A stretch of DNA of 64,000 bases from Mycobacterium sp. JS623 (GTDB lineage Bacteria > Actinomycetota > Actinomycetes > Mycobacteriales > Mycobacteriaceae), in NCBI RefSeq assembly GCF_000328565.1, contig NC_019966.1:2728001-2792000 (forward strand), given 5' to 3'. Positions 19,368 to 28,585 of this stretch are shown here, piece by piece. The notes below the pieces were generated by a model, which saw only the letters and a program-made list of their open reading frames with translations, searched no databases and was not told the DNA's origin. Both the position numbers and the translations under genes were made by a program. The first letter of the stretch is position 1. Each line of letters opens with the position of its first letter.

Positions 19368-20110
19368 CGACGGCTGTGGCAGAAGGCATGCGGCTGGAGC
19401 TTGACGACGTCCGGCTGTCCTACACGGGAGCGCCAGTCGTCGATGGCTTGAGCCTGACGGTGCAGCCGGGCGAAATCCTGGTGCTCACCGGGCCATCGGG
19501 CTGCGGCAAGTCGACTGTTCTTCGCGCACTGGCCGGTCTGCTGCGGCCGGACTCCGGCCAGGTGCTGGCCGATGGGCAAGAGGTCACCACCACGTCGCGC
19601 GATCGCGGCATGGTGTTCCAGGACAGCGCGTTGTTGCCATGGCGCACAGTGCGTTCCAACATCGAACTCGCCCTTCAGTTGCGCGGTGAACCCCGCGCAA
19701 ACCGACGCCGGCGTGCCGACCAGTGGATCGACGAGGTGGGACTGACCGGGTTCGCCGATTATCTGCCCAAGAGTCTGTCGGGCGGCATGCGTCAGCGCGT
19801 GCAGCTCGCTCGCGGGCTTGCCGGGGCACCCCGTGCGGTGATGATGGACGAACCGTTCGCCGCGCTGGACACCCAGACCCGCGGCGCGATGCAACGACTG
19901 CTCATCGAGACCTGGCGCGCCCACCCGACCACGATCGTGTTCGTCACCCACGACGTCGACGAAGCGCTGATCCTTGGCGACCGTGTCGCCGTTCTCGGCC
20001 GCGTCGGCCAGCCCTTGCGCGCGGTGATCGACGTGCCGCAGCCGCGCACCGACCAGACCGGCCGCCACGCACTCCGGACGGAAATCATTACAGTCCTTGG
20101 TCATTCATGA
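19364..20110 (+). CDS. ABC transporter ATP-binding protein (SsuB/TauB type)
   Basis: A 248-residue nucleotide-binding subunit. Walker A GPSGCGKST lies at residues 43-51. The Q-loop is MVFQDSALLPWRTV, the signature is LSGGMRQR, Walker B AVMMDEPFAALD, and the H-loop VFVTHDVDEAL. These features match the nitrate/sulfonate/taurine ATPase group. ATGA overlaps join it to the permease upstream and to the flavoprotein gene downstream, binding transport and redox genes in one translational chain. Confidence 0.94.
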   Translation: MTTAVAEGMRLELDDVRLSYTGAPVVDGLSLTVQPGEILVLTGPSGCGKSTVLRALAGLLRPDSGQVLADGQEVTTTSRDRGMVFQDSALLPWRTVRSNIELALQLRGEPRANRRRRADQWIDEVGLTGFADYLPKSLSGGMRQRVQLARGLAGAPRAVMMDEPFAALDTQTRGAMQRLLIETWRAHPTTIVFVTHDVDEALILGDRVAVLGRVGQPLRAVIDVPQPRTDQTGRHALRTEIITVLGHS

Positions 20111-22785
20111 TGCAGATACCTGAACTGGCCGACACGAGTCGCCTCGACTGCGATGTGCTGGTGATTGGCGGAGGCACGGCGGGCACCATGGCGGCGTTGA
20201 CCGCCGCGGAGCATGGTGCGCAGGTGCTGCTGCTGGAGAAGGCGCACGTGCGCCATTCTGGCGCGTTGGCGATGGGCATGGACGGGGTGAACAACGCCGT
20301 CATCCCCGGCAAGGCCAGCCCCGAGGACTACGTCGCCGAGATCACCCGGGCCAACGACGGAATTGTCAACCAGCGCACCATTTACCAAACCGCTACGCGC
20401 GGCTTCGCGATGGTGCAGCGCCTGGAGCGCTACGGCGTCAAATTCGAGAAGGACGAGCACGGCGAGTATGCGGTGCGCCGTGTGCATCGATCGGGTTCTT
20501 ACGTGCTGCCGATGCCCGAGGGCAAGGACGTCAAGAAGGCGCTGTACCGGGTGCTGCGGCAGCGGTCGATGCGCGAGAGGATCACGATCGAGAACCGGCT
20601 GATGCCGGTGCGCGTGCTGACCGACAATGGCCGCGCGGTCGGTGCCGCCGCACTGAATTCCCGCACAGGCGAATTCGTCGCGGTGGCAGCCAAGGCGGTG
20701 ATCCTGGCCACCGGTGCGTGCGGCAGGCTGGGCCTGCCCGCATCGGGATACCTATACGGCACTTACGAAAACCCCACCAACGCCGGCGACGGGTATTCGA
20801 TGGCGTATCACGCAGGGGCCGAACTGTCCGGAATCGAGTGCTTCCAGGTCAACCCGTTGATCAAGGACTACAACGGGCCCGCATGCGCATATGTCGCCAA
20901 TCCGTTCGGCGGCTATCAGGTCAATGCATTAGGGGAACGGTTCGTCGACTCCGACTACTGGTCCGGTCAGATGATGCTCGAGGTGAAACGCGAGATCGAG
21001 TCCGCCCGCGGCCCGATCTACCTCAAGGTGTCGCATCTGCCCGACGAGACGCTGACCGCGCTGGAAAACATTCTGCACACCACCGAACGACCCACCCGTG
21101 GCACCTTTCACGCCAACCGCGGGCAGGACTACCGCACCCACGACGTCGAGATGCACATCTCCGAGATCGGCTTGTGCAGTGGGCATTCCGCCTCCGGGGT
21201 CTGGGTCGACGAGCACGCGCGCACCACGGTGCCCGGTCTGTACGCCGCGGGCGATCTGGCCTGCGTTCCGCACAACTACATGATCGGTGCCTTCGTGTAC
21301 GGCGATCTGGCAGGCGAGCATGCAGCATCGACGATCGCGGACGTCGTTGCGCCGCAGCAGCCTCCCGAAGACCAGCTCAAGGAGGCGCACGAGCTCGTCT
21401 ACCGTCCGATACGTCAGCCCGACGGCCCACCGCAGCCACAGGTGGAATACAAGCTGCGCCGGTTCGTCAACGACTACGTGGCTCCGCCGAAGACCGCGAC
21501 GAAGCTATCGATCGCGGTGCAGAGCTTCGAGCGGATGCACGATGAAATCGCCGAGATGGGCGCCACTACACCGCATGAATTGATGCGGGCGGTGGAGGTG
21601 TCGTTCATCCGTGACTGCGCCGAAATGGCCGCCCGCTCATCGCTCACCCGCACCGAGTCGAGGTGGGGCCTGTATCACGATCGCGCCGACCTGCCCGATC
21701 GTGACGACGAAGAGTGGCGCTATCACCTGAACCTGCGCAAGAGGCCCGACGGTTCGATGGAGTTCCTGAAACGGCCCGTCGCACCGTATTTCGTGCCGGT
21801 ACCAGAGCTGGAGCACCTGCCATCCGAGCAGCCCGTGGCGCATATCGAGCAGCCGGTGCTGGCCGGCGGCCAGGCGCCGGCCACCTCGGCGTCGCGCGTA
21901 CGGCCGGCCGGGCCTAGCCAGCCGCCGTCGCCGCGCATCGTCGAGGTCGTGACGCTGGAATCACCGACGGTCGCTGACCTGGCGCAGTATCTGACGGACT
22001 CCGATCCGGGGGTACGAAGGACCGCGGTGGCAACGCTCGTCGAGAATCTGCCCGACGGGTACTCCCGACCACTGCTGGATGCGCTGGGCGACGGCGACGG
22101 GGAAGTGCGGCGGACCGCCGCTGACAGTGCCCGCGAACTCGCCGAGGTGATTCCTGTCCCAGAAGATGTTGCCGGACAGCTGAATTCGGCGGATCCCGTC
22201 GTCCGCGCGGTGGCGGTGTACCTGCTGAGCGCGCGGCGGGTGGGCGACCGAGTGCAATACCGGCGTGCGTCGGCGGATGCCGATCACCGCGTGCGCATCG
22301 AGGCGGTGCGGGCCCTGGTGTCCGTGGACGATGCCGAGGGCGTCGCGGCCGCCGCCACCGATGACAACCGCGAAGTCAGGATCGCAGCGGCGAACGGGCT
22401 TGCGACACTGCGCGCGGGCGTCGATGCGGTGCGCAGCCTGGTCGGCGACCACGACCCCCTAGTGCGGGCCGCGGCGCTGGCTGCGCTCGGCGCCGTCGGC
22501 TGTGGCGACGACGATTTGGCCCACGTACAGCGTGCGCTCACCGAACCGGCGTGGCAGGTCCGTGAAGGTGCCGCAAGGGCACTGGCCGGAGCAGAGCCGA
22601 CGGTCGCCGTCCCCACGCTGACAACCGCGCTCACCGATCCGCACCTCGACGTCCGTAAGGCGGCGGTGCTGACCTTGACGCGGTGGGCGGACGACGAGCC
22701 CGCGGCGCGTGAGGCGTTGGAGCTGGCGCTTCAGGACGGCGACGCCGACGTGCGGGCGTATGCCCGGAAGGCATTGGCGGTATGA
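20107..22785 (+). CDS. AprA/FrdA-family FAD oxidoreductase fused to HEAT repeats
   Basis: An 892-residue fusion. Residues 15-45 hold the FAD-binding fold with GGGTAG at 21-26 and LLLEKAH. The FRD/SdhA/AprA domain extends to about 590: GSYVLPMPEGKDVK, AAKAVILATGACG, the capping domain, and PGLYAAGDLACVPHNYMIGAF near 376-396. The latter and the lack of a fumarate-reductase HGANRLGG motif make it closer to APS reductase alpha than to fumarate reductase. A Pro-rich linker follows, then about nine HEAT/PBS-lyase repeats (about 618-892) with recurring VRRTAV, VRIEAVRAL and VRKAAVLTL cores. Start: ATG overlapping the ATPase stop; the frame upstream lies inside the ATPase. The AprB-like ferredoxin upstream is its probable partner. 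Confidence 0.85.
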   Translation: MMQIPELADTSRLDCDVLVIGGGTAGTMAALTAAEHGAQVLLLEKAHVRHSGALAMGMDGVNNAVIPGKASPEDYVAEITRANDGIVNQRTIYQTATRGFAMVQRLERYGVKFEKDEHGEYAVRRVHRSGSYVLPMPEGKDVKKALYRVLRQRSMRERITIENRLMPVRVLTDNGRAVGAAALNSRTGEFVAVAAKAVILATGACGRLGLPASGYLYGTYENPTNAGDGYSMAYHAGAELSGIECFQVNPLIKDYNGPACAYVANPFGGYQVNALGERFVDSDYWSGQMMLEVKREIESARGPIYLKVSHLPDETLTALENILHTTERPTRGTFHANRGQDYRTHDVEMHISEIGLCSGHSASGVWVDEHARTTVPGLYAAGDLACVPHNYMIGAFVYGDLAGEHAASTIADVVAPQQPPEDQLKEAHELVYRPIRQPDGPPQPQVEYKLRRFVNDYVAPPKTATKLSIAVQSFERMHDEIAEMGATTPHELMRAVEVSFIRDCAEMAARSSLTRTESRWGLYHDRADLPDRDDEEWRYHLNLRKRPDGSMEFLKRPVAPYFVPVPELEHLPSEQPVAHIEQPVLAGGQAPATSASRVRPAGPSQPPSPRIVEVVTLESPTVADLAQYLTDSDPGVRRTAVATLVENLPDGYSRPLLDALGDGDGEVRRTAADSARELAEVIPVPEDVAGQLNSADPVVRAVAVYLLSARRVGDRVQYRRASADADHRVRIEAVRALVSVDDAEGVAAAATDDNREVRIAAANGLATLRAGVDAVRSLVGDHDPLVRAAALAALGAVGCGDDDLAHVQRALTEPAWQVREGAARALAGAEPTVAVPTLTTALTDPHLDVRKAAVLTLTRWADDEPAAREALELALQDGDADVRAYARKALAV

Positions 22786-22875
22786 CTCCGCTGAGTGGCA
22801 CCAGCTGAAGACGTCGAGAAAATCGAGTAGGCCGTTACTCACCTGGTCACTGCCCGCCGGGAGGAGGCTGATGGG

Positions 22876-23091
22876 GTGGCCGATGAACTCACCCCTCACG
22901 AGAACGCACTGCGCAAGCTTCCGCTGCCGTACTCGCTCGCGCTACGGCTACGCGAGGCCGGAGTCGCGCCCGAAGTGGTCAGCGAATACGTCGGTGTGGA
23001 CGAAGCCGCGTTGGCAGGCGTCTACCGGATAGCCGAGGCCAAGCTCAACGCCGCGGAGCAGGCACGGAAGCCATGCGAGGAGCGTTGCTGA
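22876..23091 (+). CDS. small helical protein, possible HTH (71 residues)
   Basis: A 71-residue ORF starting GTG at 22876 after a fair ribosome site (GGGAGGAGG about 18 bases upstream, so spacing is long). The sequence ALRLREAGVAPEVVSEYVGVDEAALAGVYRIAEAKL reads as helix-turn-helix followed by a helix, like the end of sigma-region-4 or MerR-type HTHs. It ends in a Cys pair (CEERC). It lies 90 bases after the flavoprotein-HEAT gene on the same strand and could be co-transcribed. No function assigned. Confidence 0.55.
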   Translation: MADELTPHENALRKLPLPYSLALRLREAGVAPEVVSEYVGVDEAALAGVYRIAEAKLNAAEQARKPCEERC

Positions 23092-23136
23092 GGAGTTCTG
23101 TTTGACAGATGAAACAACCGAAGGCGTCGTCGCAGT

Positions 23137-24339
23137 TCACGGTGCGGCGTAGTCCGGCAGGTCAATGGCGTCCGCGGTGGTGAACCACTTCTTCTCAGCG
23201 AAGGAGCGGAACGGCCAGCGCTGCATCCACTTCATCACCTGTGCGGTGATCGTGATGTCGCTGCTCGACTTCGGCAGGTAGCCGTCGACGCCGTTGGGCA
23301 GACCCTGGCACCTCTGGATGTACGGTCGCATCACGGCCTCGTATCGCTTCAGCGCGACCTGGATGCGTTCGGCGTCTAGAGATTTGGCGGAGCCAAGTTC
23401 GCCCGCCAACACGTAGGCGCCGACCAACGCGAGGCTGGTGCCCATGCCGCTCAGTGGTGAAGCGCAATATCCGGCGTCACCGGCGAGGGTGACCCGGCCC
23501 TGCGAAATTGTCGGCATGTGCACCTGTGCGAACGCGTCGAAGTAGAAGTCGTCGGCGGTCTGCGCGGCGGACAAGAGTGCGTCGCACTGCCAACCGGCGC
23601 CAGCGAAATACGTTGCCAGCAACGCTCGTTGCTCGTCGGCATTGCGTCGCTCATAGGTAAGGGGTTCTGAGCGAAAGGCCAGTCCGGCCTTGCACAGCGC
23701 TGGATCATGCGACGGCCGCATCGACGCGTTGAGACCCGGTGCTTGATACATCAGATACCAGCCATCGAGTCCGACGGTGTCGGGCGCGGTGAACCATGCA
23801 TTGTATCCGCCCAGTGGTTTGACGAACTGCTCTTCGGGCCCAAAAACCAAGCGCCGCACTGCCGAATGTGGTCCATCGCAACCGACGACGATGTCCGCGG
23901 ACACAGTCGACCCGTCGCTCAGCGTCGCTGTCACGGCATCCTGGGTCTGGCCGAGTTCCTCGATGCGGGTGCCGAAGCGGTAGTCGGTCTGCGCATTGGT
24001 CGCCTGATACAGCACGTCGACCAGATCGCCGCGCAGAATCTCGAGCTTGGAAACCAAGCCGTTCCCGTTGAACGCGGTGACCGGCATCTCGGCGCGCCTG
24101 CTGCCGTCGGCCTTGATCCACGCGACGCCACGCTGGTCGAGAGAGCGTTGGCGCATCTGGTCGATGAGCCCCATGCGCTCGACCACATCGCCGCCCGCGC
24201 CGCGCAAGTCGACGGTTTGTCCTCCGGGGCGAATGCCGTCCGCGAGTTCGACGATCGTTACCTGATAGCCACTTTTGGTGAGCCAGAAGGCAAGTGCGGG
24301 TCCCGCGATCCCGGCACCGTTGATCAGTACCGTCGGCAT
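23137..24339 (-). CDS. FAD-dependent monooxygenase (PHBH fold, TetX-like)
   Basis: A 400-residue single-component flavin hydroxylase. The GxGxxG motif is NGAGIAGPALAFWL at the N-terminus, then ELADGIRPGGQTVDLRG. The DG motif is VVGCDGPHSAVRR, and the GD motif is GRVTLAGDAGYCASPLSGMG. This set is shared by p-hydroxybenzoate hydroxylase, tetracycline-degrading TetX and many secondary-metabolism oxygenases; mycobacteria carry many paralogues and the substrate cannot be told. It starts one base after the stop of the upstream hydrolase gene on the same strand, so the two form an operon. Confidence 0.88.
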   Translation of the reverse strand: MPTVLINGAGIAGPALAFWLTKSGYQVTIVELADGIRPGGQTVDLRGAGGDVVERMGLIDQMRQRSLDQRGVAWIKADGSRRAEMPVTAFNGNGLVSKLEILRGDLVDVLYQATNAQTDYRFGTRIEELGQTQDAVTATLSDGSTVSADIVVGCDGPHSAVRRLVFGPEEQFVKPLGGYNAWFTAPDTVGLDGWYLMYQAPGLNASMRPSHDPALCKAGLAFRSEPLTYERRNADEQRALLATYFAGAGWQCDALLSAAQTADDFYFDAFAQVHMPTISQGRVTLAGDAGYCASPLSGMGTSLALVGAYVLAGELGSAKSLDAERIQVALKRYEAVMRPYIQRCQGLPNGVDGYLPKSSSDITITAQVMKWMQRWPFRSFAEKKWFTTADAIDLPDYAAP

Positions 24340-25545
24340 CTAGATTTCGAGCGCCTGGTAGGTGCGCCGGACGAACTTCGGTTGGGTGGATTGAAGTTTC
24401 AGCAATGCGGTGTTACCCGCGACAGCGGCCGCCGCGTCTGCGCCGAAGTTCGGCAGGTTCTGGATCAGGTAGATCAAGATGAGGTTCTCGCTCGGATCCG
24501 CTTGCCACCACGTACCGTATGCGCCCGGCCAACTGAACGTGCCAAGACCTCCTGGGCCAAACAGTTGCCGGGATCGGGCTGGGTCGGTCACCACCGAAAG
24601 ATTCAAGCCGAAACCGCGGCCGATCCAGAACGGCATGCCGAGAAACGGATGTTGCTTCTGCTCGTCGGTCAGCCGGTCGGTGCGCATCAACCTCACGGAC
24701 TCGTCCGACAGCACACGTACGCCGTCGACTTCGCCGCCCGCTAACAGCATTCGGACGAACTTCAGATAATCGTCGGCGGTGGAGAACAGATTGGCGCCGC
24801 CCATGCAAAACGGCGGCGGCGTGATCGGCGGGGGACCCATCGCGTCATGGCTGAGGGTGTCGTCGTCCTCGAGCTTGTACATCGTCGCGGTACGACCGCG
24901 ACTGCGGGAGTCAACGAAGAACCCGGTGTCCGTCATGTTCAGCGGACCCAGCACCCGCTCGGCGAGCACTTCCTGCAGGGACTTGCCCTCAATCCGCTCG
25001 AGCACAATCCCCAGCACATCCGTCGCATTGCTGTAGGTCAGGCGGTCGCCGGGTTGATGCTGCAGCGGCAGCGCGGCCACCTCGGCTAGCCAGCGGTCGG
25101 GGCCCTGCCGGGGCGAAATGCGCGAATACGCCTTAGCCAGCGGACCGGTCACTGAGAAGAAGTATGCGAGCCCGCTGCGGTGGGTCATCAGGTCGTCGAC
25201 GGTGATGGGCCGACGCGCCGGCTGCGTCTTGTCGAGTGGACCGCCCGGAGAGGCGAGCACCCGCATGTCCGACAATTCCGGTAGCCATTTCACGACGGGG
25301 TCGGTTAGGGCGAGCCTGCCCTCGTCGACCAAGGTCATGGCCGCGGCGACGGTGACGGGTTTGGTCATCGACGCGATACGGAAGATCGAGTCGCGCTGCA
25401 TGGGCAGGTTGGCGTGCACGTCGCGGTGGCCGAGCTCGTTGACCTGGAGCACCTCGCCGGAGCGCCACACGAGCGTGACCGCGCCAGCCAACAGGCCGGC
25501 GTCGATGGCCTCGCGGATGGACGCCTGGTTGGTGTCGAGCTTCAT
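24340..25545 (-). CDS. serine hydrolase of the beta-lactamase/class C fold (EstB-like)
   Basis: A 401-residue cytoplasmic protein (no signal peptide) of the beta-lactamase domain family PF00144. Catalytic SxxK is SMTK at residues 59-62; the YxN motif is YSN in RLTYSNATDVLG near 170. Intervening VDDLMTHRSGLAY and ending region with FSWPGAYGTWWQADP are typical of esterase-type members. Likely an esterase or amidohydrolase rather than a resistance enzyme. ATG at 25545; its stop abuts the monooxygenase start, so both may act on one compound. The gene is divergent from the pyr operon. Confidence 0.88.
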   Translation of the reverse strand: MKLDTNQASIREAIDAGLLAGAVTLVWRSGEVLQVNELGHRDVHANLPMQRDSIFRIASMTKPVTVAAAMTLVDEGRLALTDPVVKWLPELSDMRVLASPGGPLDKTQPARRPITVDDLMTHRSGLAYFFSVTGPLAKAYSRISPRQGPDRWLAEVAALPLQHQPGDRLTYSNATDVLGIVLERIEGKSLQEVLAERVLGPLNMTDTGFFVDSRSRGRTATMYKLEDDDTLSHDAMGPPPITPPPFCMGGANLFSTADDYLKFVRMLLAGGEVDGVRVLSDESVRLMRTDRLTDEQKQHPFLGMPFWIGRGFGLNLSVVTDPARSRQLFGPGGLGTFSWPGAYGTWWQADPSENLILIYLIQNLPNFGADAAAAVAGNTALLKLQSTQPKFVRRTYQALEI

Positions 25546-25662
25546 CGGCGTCAGCGTACCCAGCGGGCGCGCATCGCTCGACGGGGATGAGTCGGGCGGG
25601 ACGATGATCTGGCGCCGCTGTAACCCGCTGGTGTCGCTGGCTGCGCGCTGAAAGGGAGGTGC

Positions 25663-25668
25663 TAAGCT
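25663..25668 (+). promoter_or_regulatory. possible -10 element of the pyr operon
   Basis: TAAGCT fits the mycobacterial SigA -10 pattern TANNNT and lies 66 bases before the TTG of pyrR, leaving a leader that would include the PyrR-binding loop. No convincing -35 hexamer is visible at 17 bases upstream. Weak support. Confidence 0.3.
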
Positions 25669-25698
25669 CGCCGGCGAAGTTCGACGTCCTTTAACGAT

Positions 25699-25724
25699 CC
25701 GTCCAGAGAGGCGGAGAAGGAGGT
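25699..25724 (+). promoter_or_regulatory. PyrR-binding loop next to the pyrR ribosome binding site
   Basis: The leader has CCG-TCCAGAGAGG-CGG, a short hairpin (stem 25699-25701 with 25712-25714) carrying TCCAGAGAGG, the loop consensus recognised by PyrR in other bacteria. A strong Shine-Dalgarno AAGGAGGT follows at 25717-25724, 9 bases before the TTG start. No terminator structure is seen, so PyrR with UMP probably represses translation initiation here, as reported for M. smegmatis, rather than attenuating transcription. Confidence 0.7.
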
Positions 25725-25733
25725 CAGGGTCAC

Positions 25734-26318
25734 TTGGGCTCTAGCGCAGCCTCATCAGGCACCGACCGGGAGTTGATGTCCGCAGCGGACGTCGGTCGAA
25801 CCATCTCCCGCATCGCCCATCAGATCATCGAAAAGACCGCTCTCGACGGCTCCGATGCCCCCCGCGTCATCCTCCTCGGCATCCCGACCAGGGGCGTCAC
25901 CCTCGCCGCGCGGCTGGCCGACAAGATCAAGGAATTCTCCGGAGTCACCGTCCCGCACGGCGCCCTCGACATCACGCTCTACCGCGACGACCTCGACTTC
26001 AAGCCGCCGCGTCCACTCGAGGACACCTCCATTCCTGAAGGCGGCATCGACGGCACGCTGGTCGTCCTCGTCGACGACGTCCTCTACACCGGGCGCTCGG
26101 TCCGCTCGGCTCTGGACGCGCTGCGCGACATCGGCAGGCCCCGCGCCGTGCAGCTTGCGGTCCTCGTCGACCGCGGCCACCGGGAGTTGCCGCTGCGTGC
26201 GGATTACGTCGGCAAGAACGTGCCAACCTCGCGTAGCGAGAACGTCAAGGTCCGGCTCTCCGAAGACGATCAAATCGAAGGCATCTGGATCGCACCTCAG
26301 GGAGGGCCAACACGATGA
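25734..26318 (+). CDS. pyrR: bifunctional pyr operon regulator / uracil phosphoribosyltransferase
   Basis: A 194-residue PyrR. It binds pyr mRNA in response to UMP/UTP and retains PRTase activity. The PRPP-binding loop [18 protein letters not shown] is intact; [16 protein letters not shown] and [13 protein letters not shown] at the N-terminal half and [11 protein letters not shown] near the C-terminus are family blocks. The TTG start at 25734 is chosen because of the perfectly spaced AAGGAGGT; an ATG 42 bases later would lose the ribosome site. It overlaps pyrB (ATGA) and heads the pyr operon. Confidence 0.97.
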   Translation: MGSSAASSGTDRELMSAADVGRTISRIAHQIIEKTALDGSDAPRVILLGIPTRGVTLAARLADKIKEFSGVTVPHGALDITLYRDDLDFKPPRPLEDTSIPEGGIDGTLVVLVDDVLYTGRSVRSALDALRDIGRPRAVQLAVLVDRGHRELPLRADYVGKNVPTSRSENVKVRLSEDDQIEGIWIAPQGGPTR

Positions 26319-27262
26319 AGCATCTGCTCTCGGCCGGCGACCTGTCCCGCGACGACGCGCTGGCCATTCTCGACGACGCCGACCGGTTCAGCCAGTCATT
26401 GCTCGGCCGCGAGGTCAAGAAATTGCCGACGCTCCGCGGCCGCACCATCATCACGATGTTCTACGAGAACTCCACCCGCACCCGGGTCTCGTTCGAGGTG
26501 GCGGGCAAGTGGATGAGCGCCGACGTCATCAACGTCAGCGCTTCGGGATCGTCTGTCTCCAAAGGAGAGTCGCTGCGCGACACCGCGTTGACGCTGCGGG
26601 CCGCAGGCGCTGACGCGTTGATCATCCGCCATCCTGCCTCCGGCGCAGCCCAGCAGCTCGCCGAATGGACGGCGACCGAGCATGGCGGCCCGGTGGTGAT
26701 CAACGCCGGCGACGGCACCCACGAACATCCGACGCAGGCGCTACTCGACGCGCTGACCATCCGGCAGCGGCTGGGCAGCATCGACGGCAAGCGGGTGGTG
26801 ATCGTCGGCGACGTCCTCCACAGCCGGGTCGCGCGCTCCAATGTGCTGCTGCTCGCCACCCTCGGCGCCGAAGTGGTGCTCGTCGCGCCGCCCACCTTGC
26901 TGCCGGTCGGCGTCGCCGAGTGGCCGGTCACCGTTTCACATGACCTCGATGCCGAACTGCCGCTGGCCGACGCGGTGCTCATGCTGCGCGTCCAGGCAGA
27001 GCGGATGAACGGCGGCTTCTTCCCGTCGGCGCGCGAGTACTCGGTCCTCTACGGACTCTCCGAGAAGCGTCAGGCGCTGCTGCCCGGCAACGCCGTGGTG
27101 CTGCACCCTGGCCCGATGGTGCGCGGCATGGAGATTGCGTTCTCGGTCGCCGATTCGACGCAATCGGCGGTGCTGCAGCAGGTTTCCAACGGTGTGCACG
27201 TTCGAATGGCGGTGCTGTTCCACTTACTCGTCGGCGCCGGGCAGGAGGCGATCAGCGCATGA
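26315..27262 (+). CDS. pyrB: aspartate carbamoyltransferase catalytic chain
   Basis: A 315-residue ATCase catalytic subunit making carbamoyl aspartate from carbamoyl phosphate and aspartate. The carbamoyl phosphate site STRTR is at residues 53-57, preceded by [35 protein letters not shown] and [10 protein letters not shown] follow, and [12 protein letters not shown] lies near the C-terminus. No pyrI regulatory gene is present, as usual in actinobacteria, where ATCase works with dihydroorotase. ATGA overlaps with pyrR and pyrC on both sides. Confidence 0.97.
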   Translation: MKHLLSAGDLSRDDALAILDDADRFSQSLLGREVKKLPTLRGRTIITMFYENSTRTRVSFEVAGKWMSADVINVSASGSSVSKGESLRDTALTLRAAGADALIIRHPASGAAQQLAEWTATEHGGPVVINAGDGTHEHPTQALLDALTIRQRLGSIDGKRVVIVGDVLHSRVARSNVLLLATLGAEVVLVAPPTLLPVGVAEWPVTVSHDLDAELPLADAVLMLRVQAERMNGGFFPSAREYSVLYGLSEKRQALLPGNAVVLHPGPMVRGMEIAFSVADSTQSAVLQQVSNGVHVRMAVLFHLLVGAGQEAISA

Positions 27263-28554
27263 CCAGTGTCTTGATTCGAGGAGTACGTCTATACGGCGAA
27301 GGCGACAGGGCCGACGTCCTCGCGTCCGACGGCCAGATCGCGGACATCGGGGCAGACCTGCCCGCGCCCGACGACGCCGACGTCTTCGACGCCACCGATC
27401 AGGTGCTGCTTCCTGGCTTCGTCGACCTGCACACCCACCTACGTGAACCGGGCCGGGAGTACGCCGAGGACATCGAAACGGGTTCGGCGGCTGCGGCTTT
27501 GGGCGGTTACACCGCGGTCTTCGCGATGGCCAACACCAATCCGGTCGCCGACAGCCCCGTCGTCACTGATCACGTGTGGTACCGCGGCCAGCAGGTCGGG
27601 CTCGTCGATGTGCATCCCGTCGGCGCGGTGACCATGGGGTTAGCGGGCAAGCAGCTCACGGAGATGGGCATGATGGCCGGGGGCGCAGGGCAGGTGCGGA
27701 TGTTCTCCGACGACGGCATCTGCGTCGACGATCCGCTGATCATGCGCCGCGCTTTGGAGTACGCCACCGGCCTGGGTGTGCTCATCGCTCAGCACGCCGA
27801 GGAGCCGCGTCTGACAGTCGGCGCCGTCGCGCACGAAGGACCCAACGCCGCCCGGCTCGGGCTTGCCGGCTGGCCGCGCGCCGCGGAGGAATCCATCGTC
27901 GCGCGCGACGCGCTGCTGGCCCGTGATGCGGGCGCGCGGGTACACATCTGCCACGCGTCTACCGCGGGCACCGTCGAGATCGTCAAATGGGCCAAGGCAC
28001 AAGGCATTTCGATCACCGCCGAGGTGACACCCCACCATCTGCTCCTCGACGATGCCCGGCTGGCCACCTACGACGGCCGCAACCGCGTCAACCCGCCGCT
28101 GCGTGAGGCCTCTGACGCAGAGGCGCTGCGCCAGGCGCTTGCCGACGGCGTGATCGACTGTGTCGCCACCGACCATGCGCCCCACGCCGAGCACGAGAAG
28201 ATGTGCGAGTTCGCCCACGCACGGCCTGGCATGCTCGGACTGCAGACCGCGCTGTCGGTGGTGGTCGAGACGATGGTGCGCCCCGGCCTGCTGACATGGC
28301 GTGACGTCGCGCGGGTGATGAGCGAAAACCCCGCCCGCATAGTCGGATTGCCCGACCACGGCCGACCGCTGGAGATCGGGGAACCCGCCAACCTGACCGT
28401 CGTCGACCCCGACGCCACCTGGACAGTCGAGGGTTCCGCGTTGGCCAGCCGCTCGGACAACACGCCTTATGAGTCGATGGAACTGCCCGCGGCCGTCACG
28501 CTGACGCTGCTGCGGGGCAAGGTGACAGCGCGCGATGGGAAGAGCCCGGCGTGA
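27259..28554 (+). CDS. pyrC: dihydroorotase
   Basis: A 431-residue amidohydrolase closing carbamoyl aspartate to dihydroorotate. The zinc ligands His58 and His60 are in [10 protein letters not shown]. Further motifs are [38 protein letters not shown] and [15 protein letters not shown], the type I (long) dihydroorotase pattern. It overlaps pyrB by ATGA; the following PH-domain gene begins 31 bases after its stop. Complete. Confidence 0.97.
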   Translation: MTSVLIRGVRLYGEGDRADVLASDGQIADIGADLPAPDDADVFDATDQVLLPGFVDLHTHLREPGREYAEDIETGSAAAALGGYTAVFAMANTNPVADSPVVTDHVWYRGQQVGLVDVHPVGAVTMGLAGKQLTEMGMMAGGAGQVRMFSDDGICVDDPLIMRRALEYATGLGVLIAQHAEEPRLTVGAVAHEGPNAARLGLAGWPRAAEESIVARDALLARDAGARVHICHASTAGTVEIVKWAKAQGISITAEVTPHHLLLDDARLATYDGRNRVNPPLREASDAEALRQALADGVIDCVATDHAPHAEHEKMCEFAHARPGMLGLQTALSVVVETMVRPGLLTWRDVARVMSENPARIVGLPDHGRPLEIGEPANLTVVDPDATWTVEGSALASRSDNTPYESMELPAAVTLTLLRGKVTARDGKSPA

Positions 28555-28585
28555 ACGGCCAGCCAGTAACGCAGGCGGATCGCGC

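Noticed and set aside
22876..23091. HEAT-flavoprotein operon toxin-antitoxin partner
   Set aside because: The 71-residue protein has a weak HTH look but no toxin gene is adjacent; evidence too thin for a TA claim.
23137..24339. Tetracycline destructase (TetX)
   Set aside because: Shares only general PHBH-fold motifs; mycobacteria have many such monooxygenases, so a resistance call is not supported.
24340..25545. Antibiotic-resistance beta-lactamase
   Set aside because: No signal peptide and overall pattern of class C-like esterases; the SxxK/YxN motifs alone do not show beta-lactam hydrolysis.
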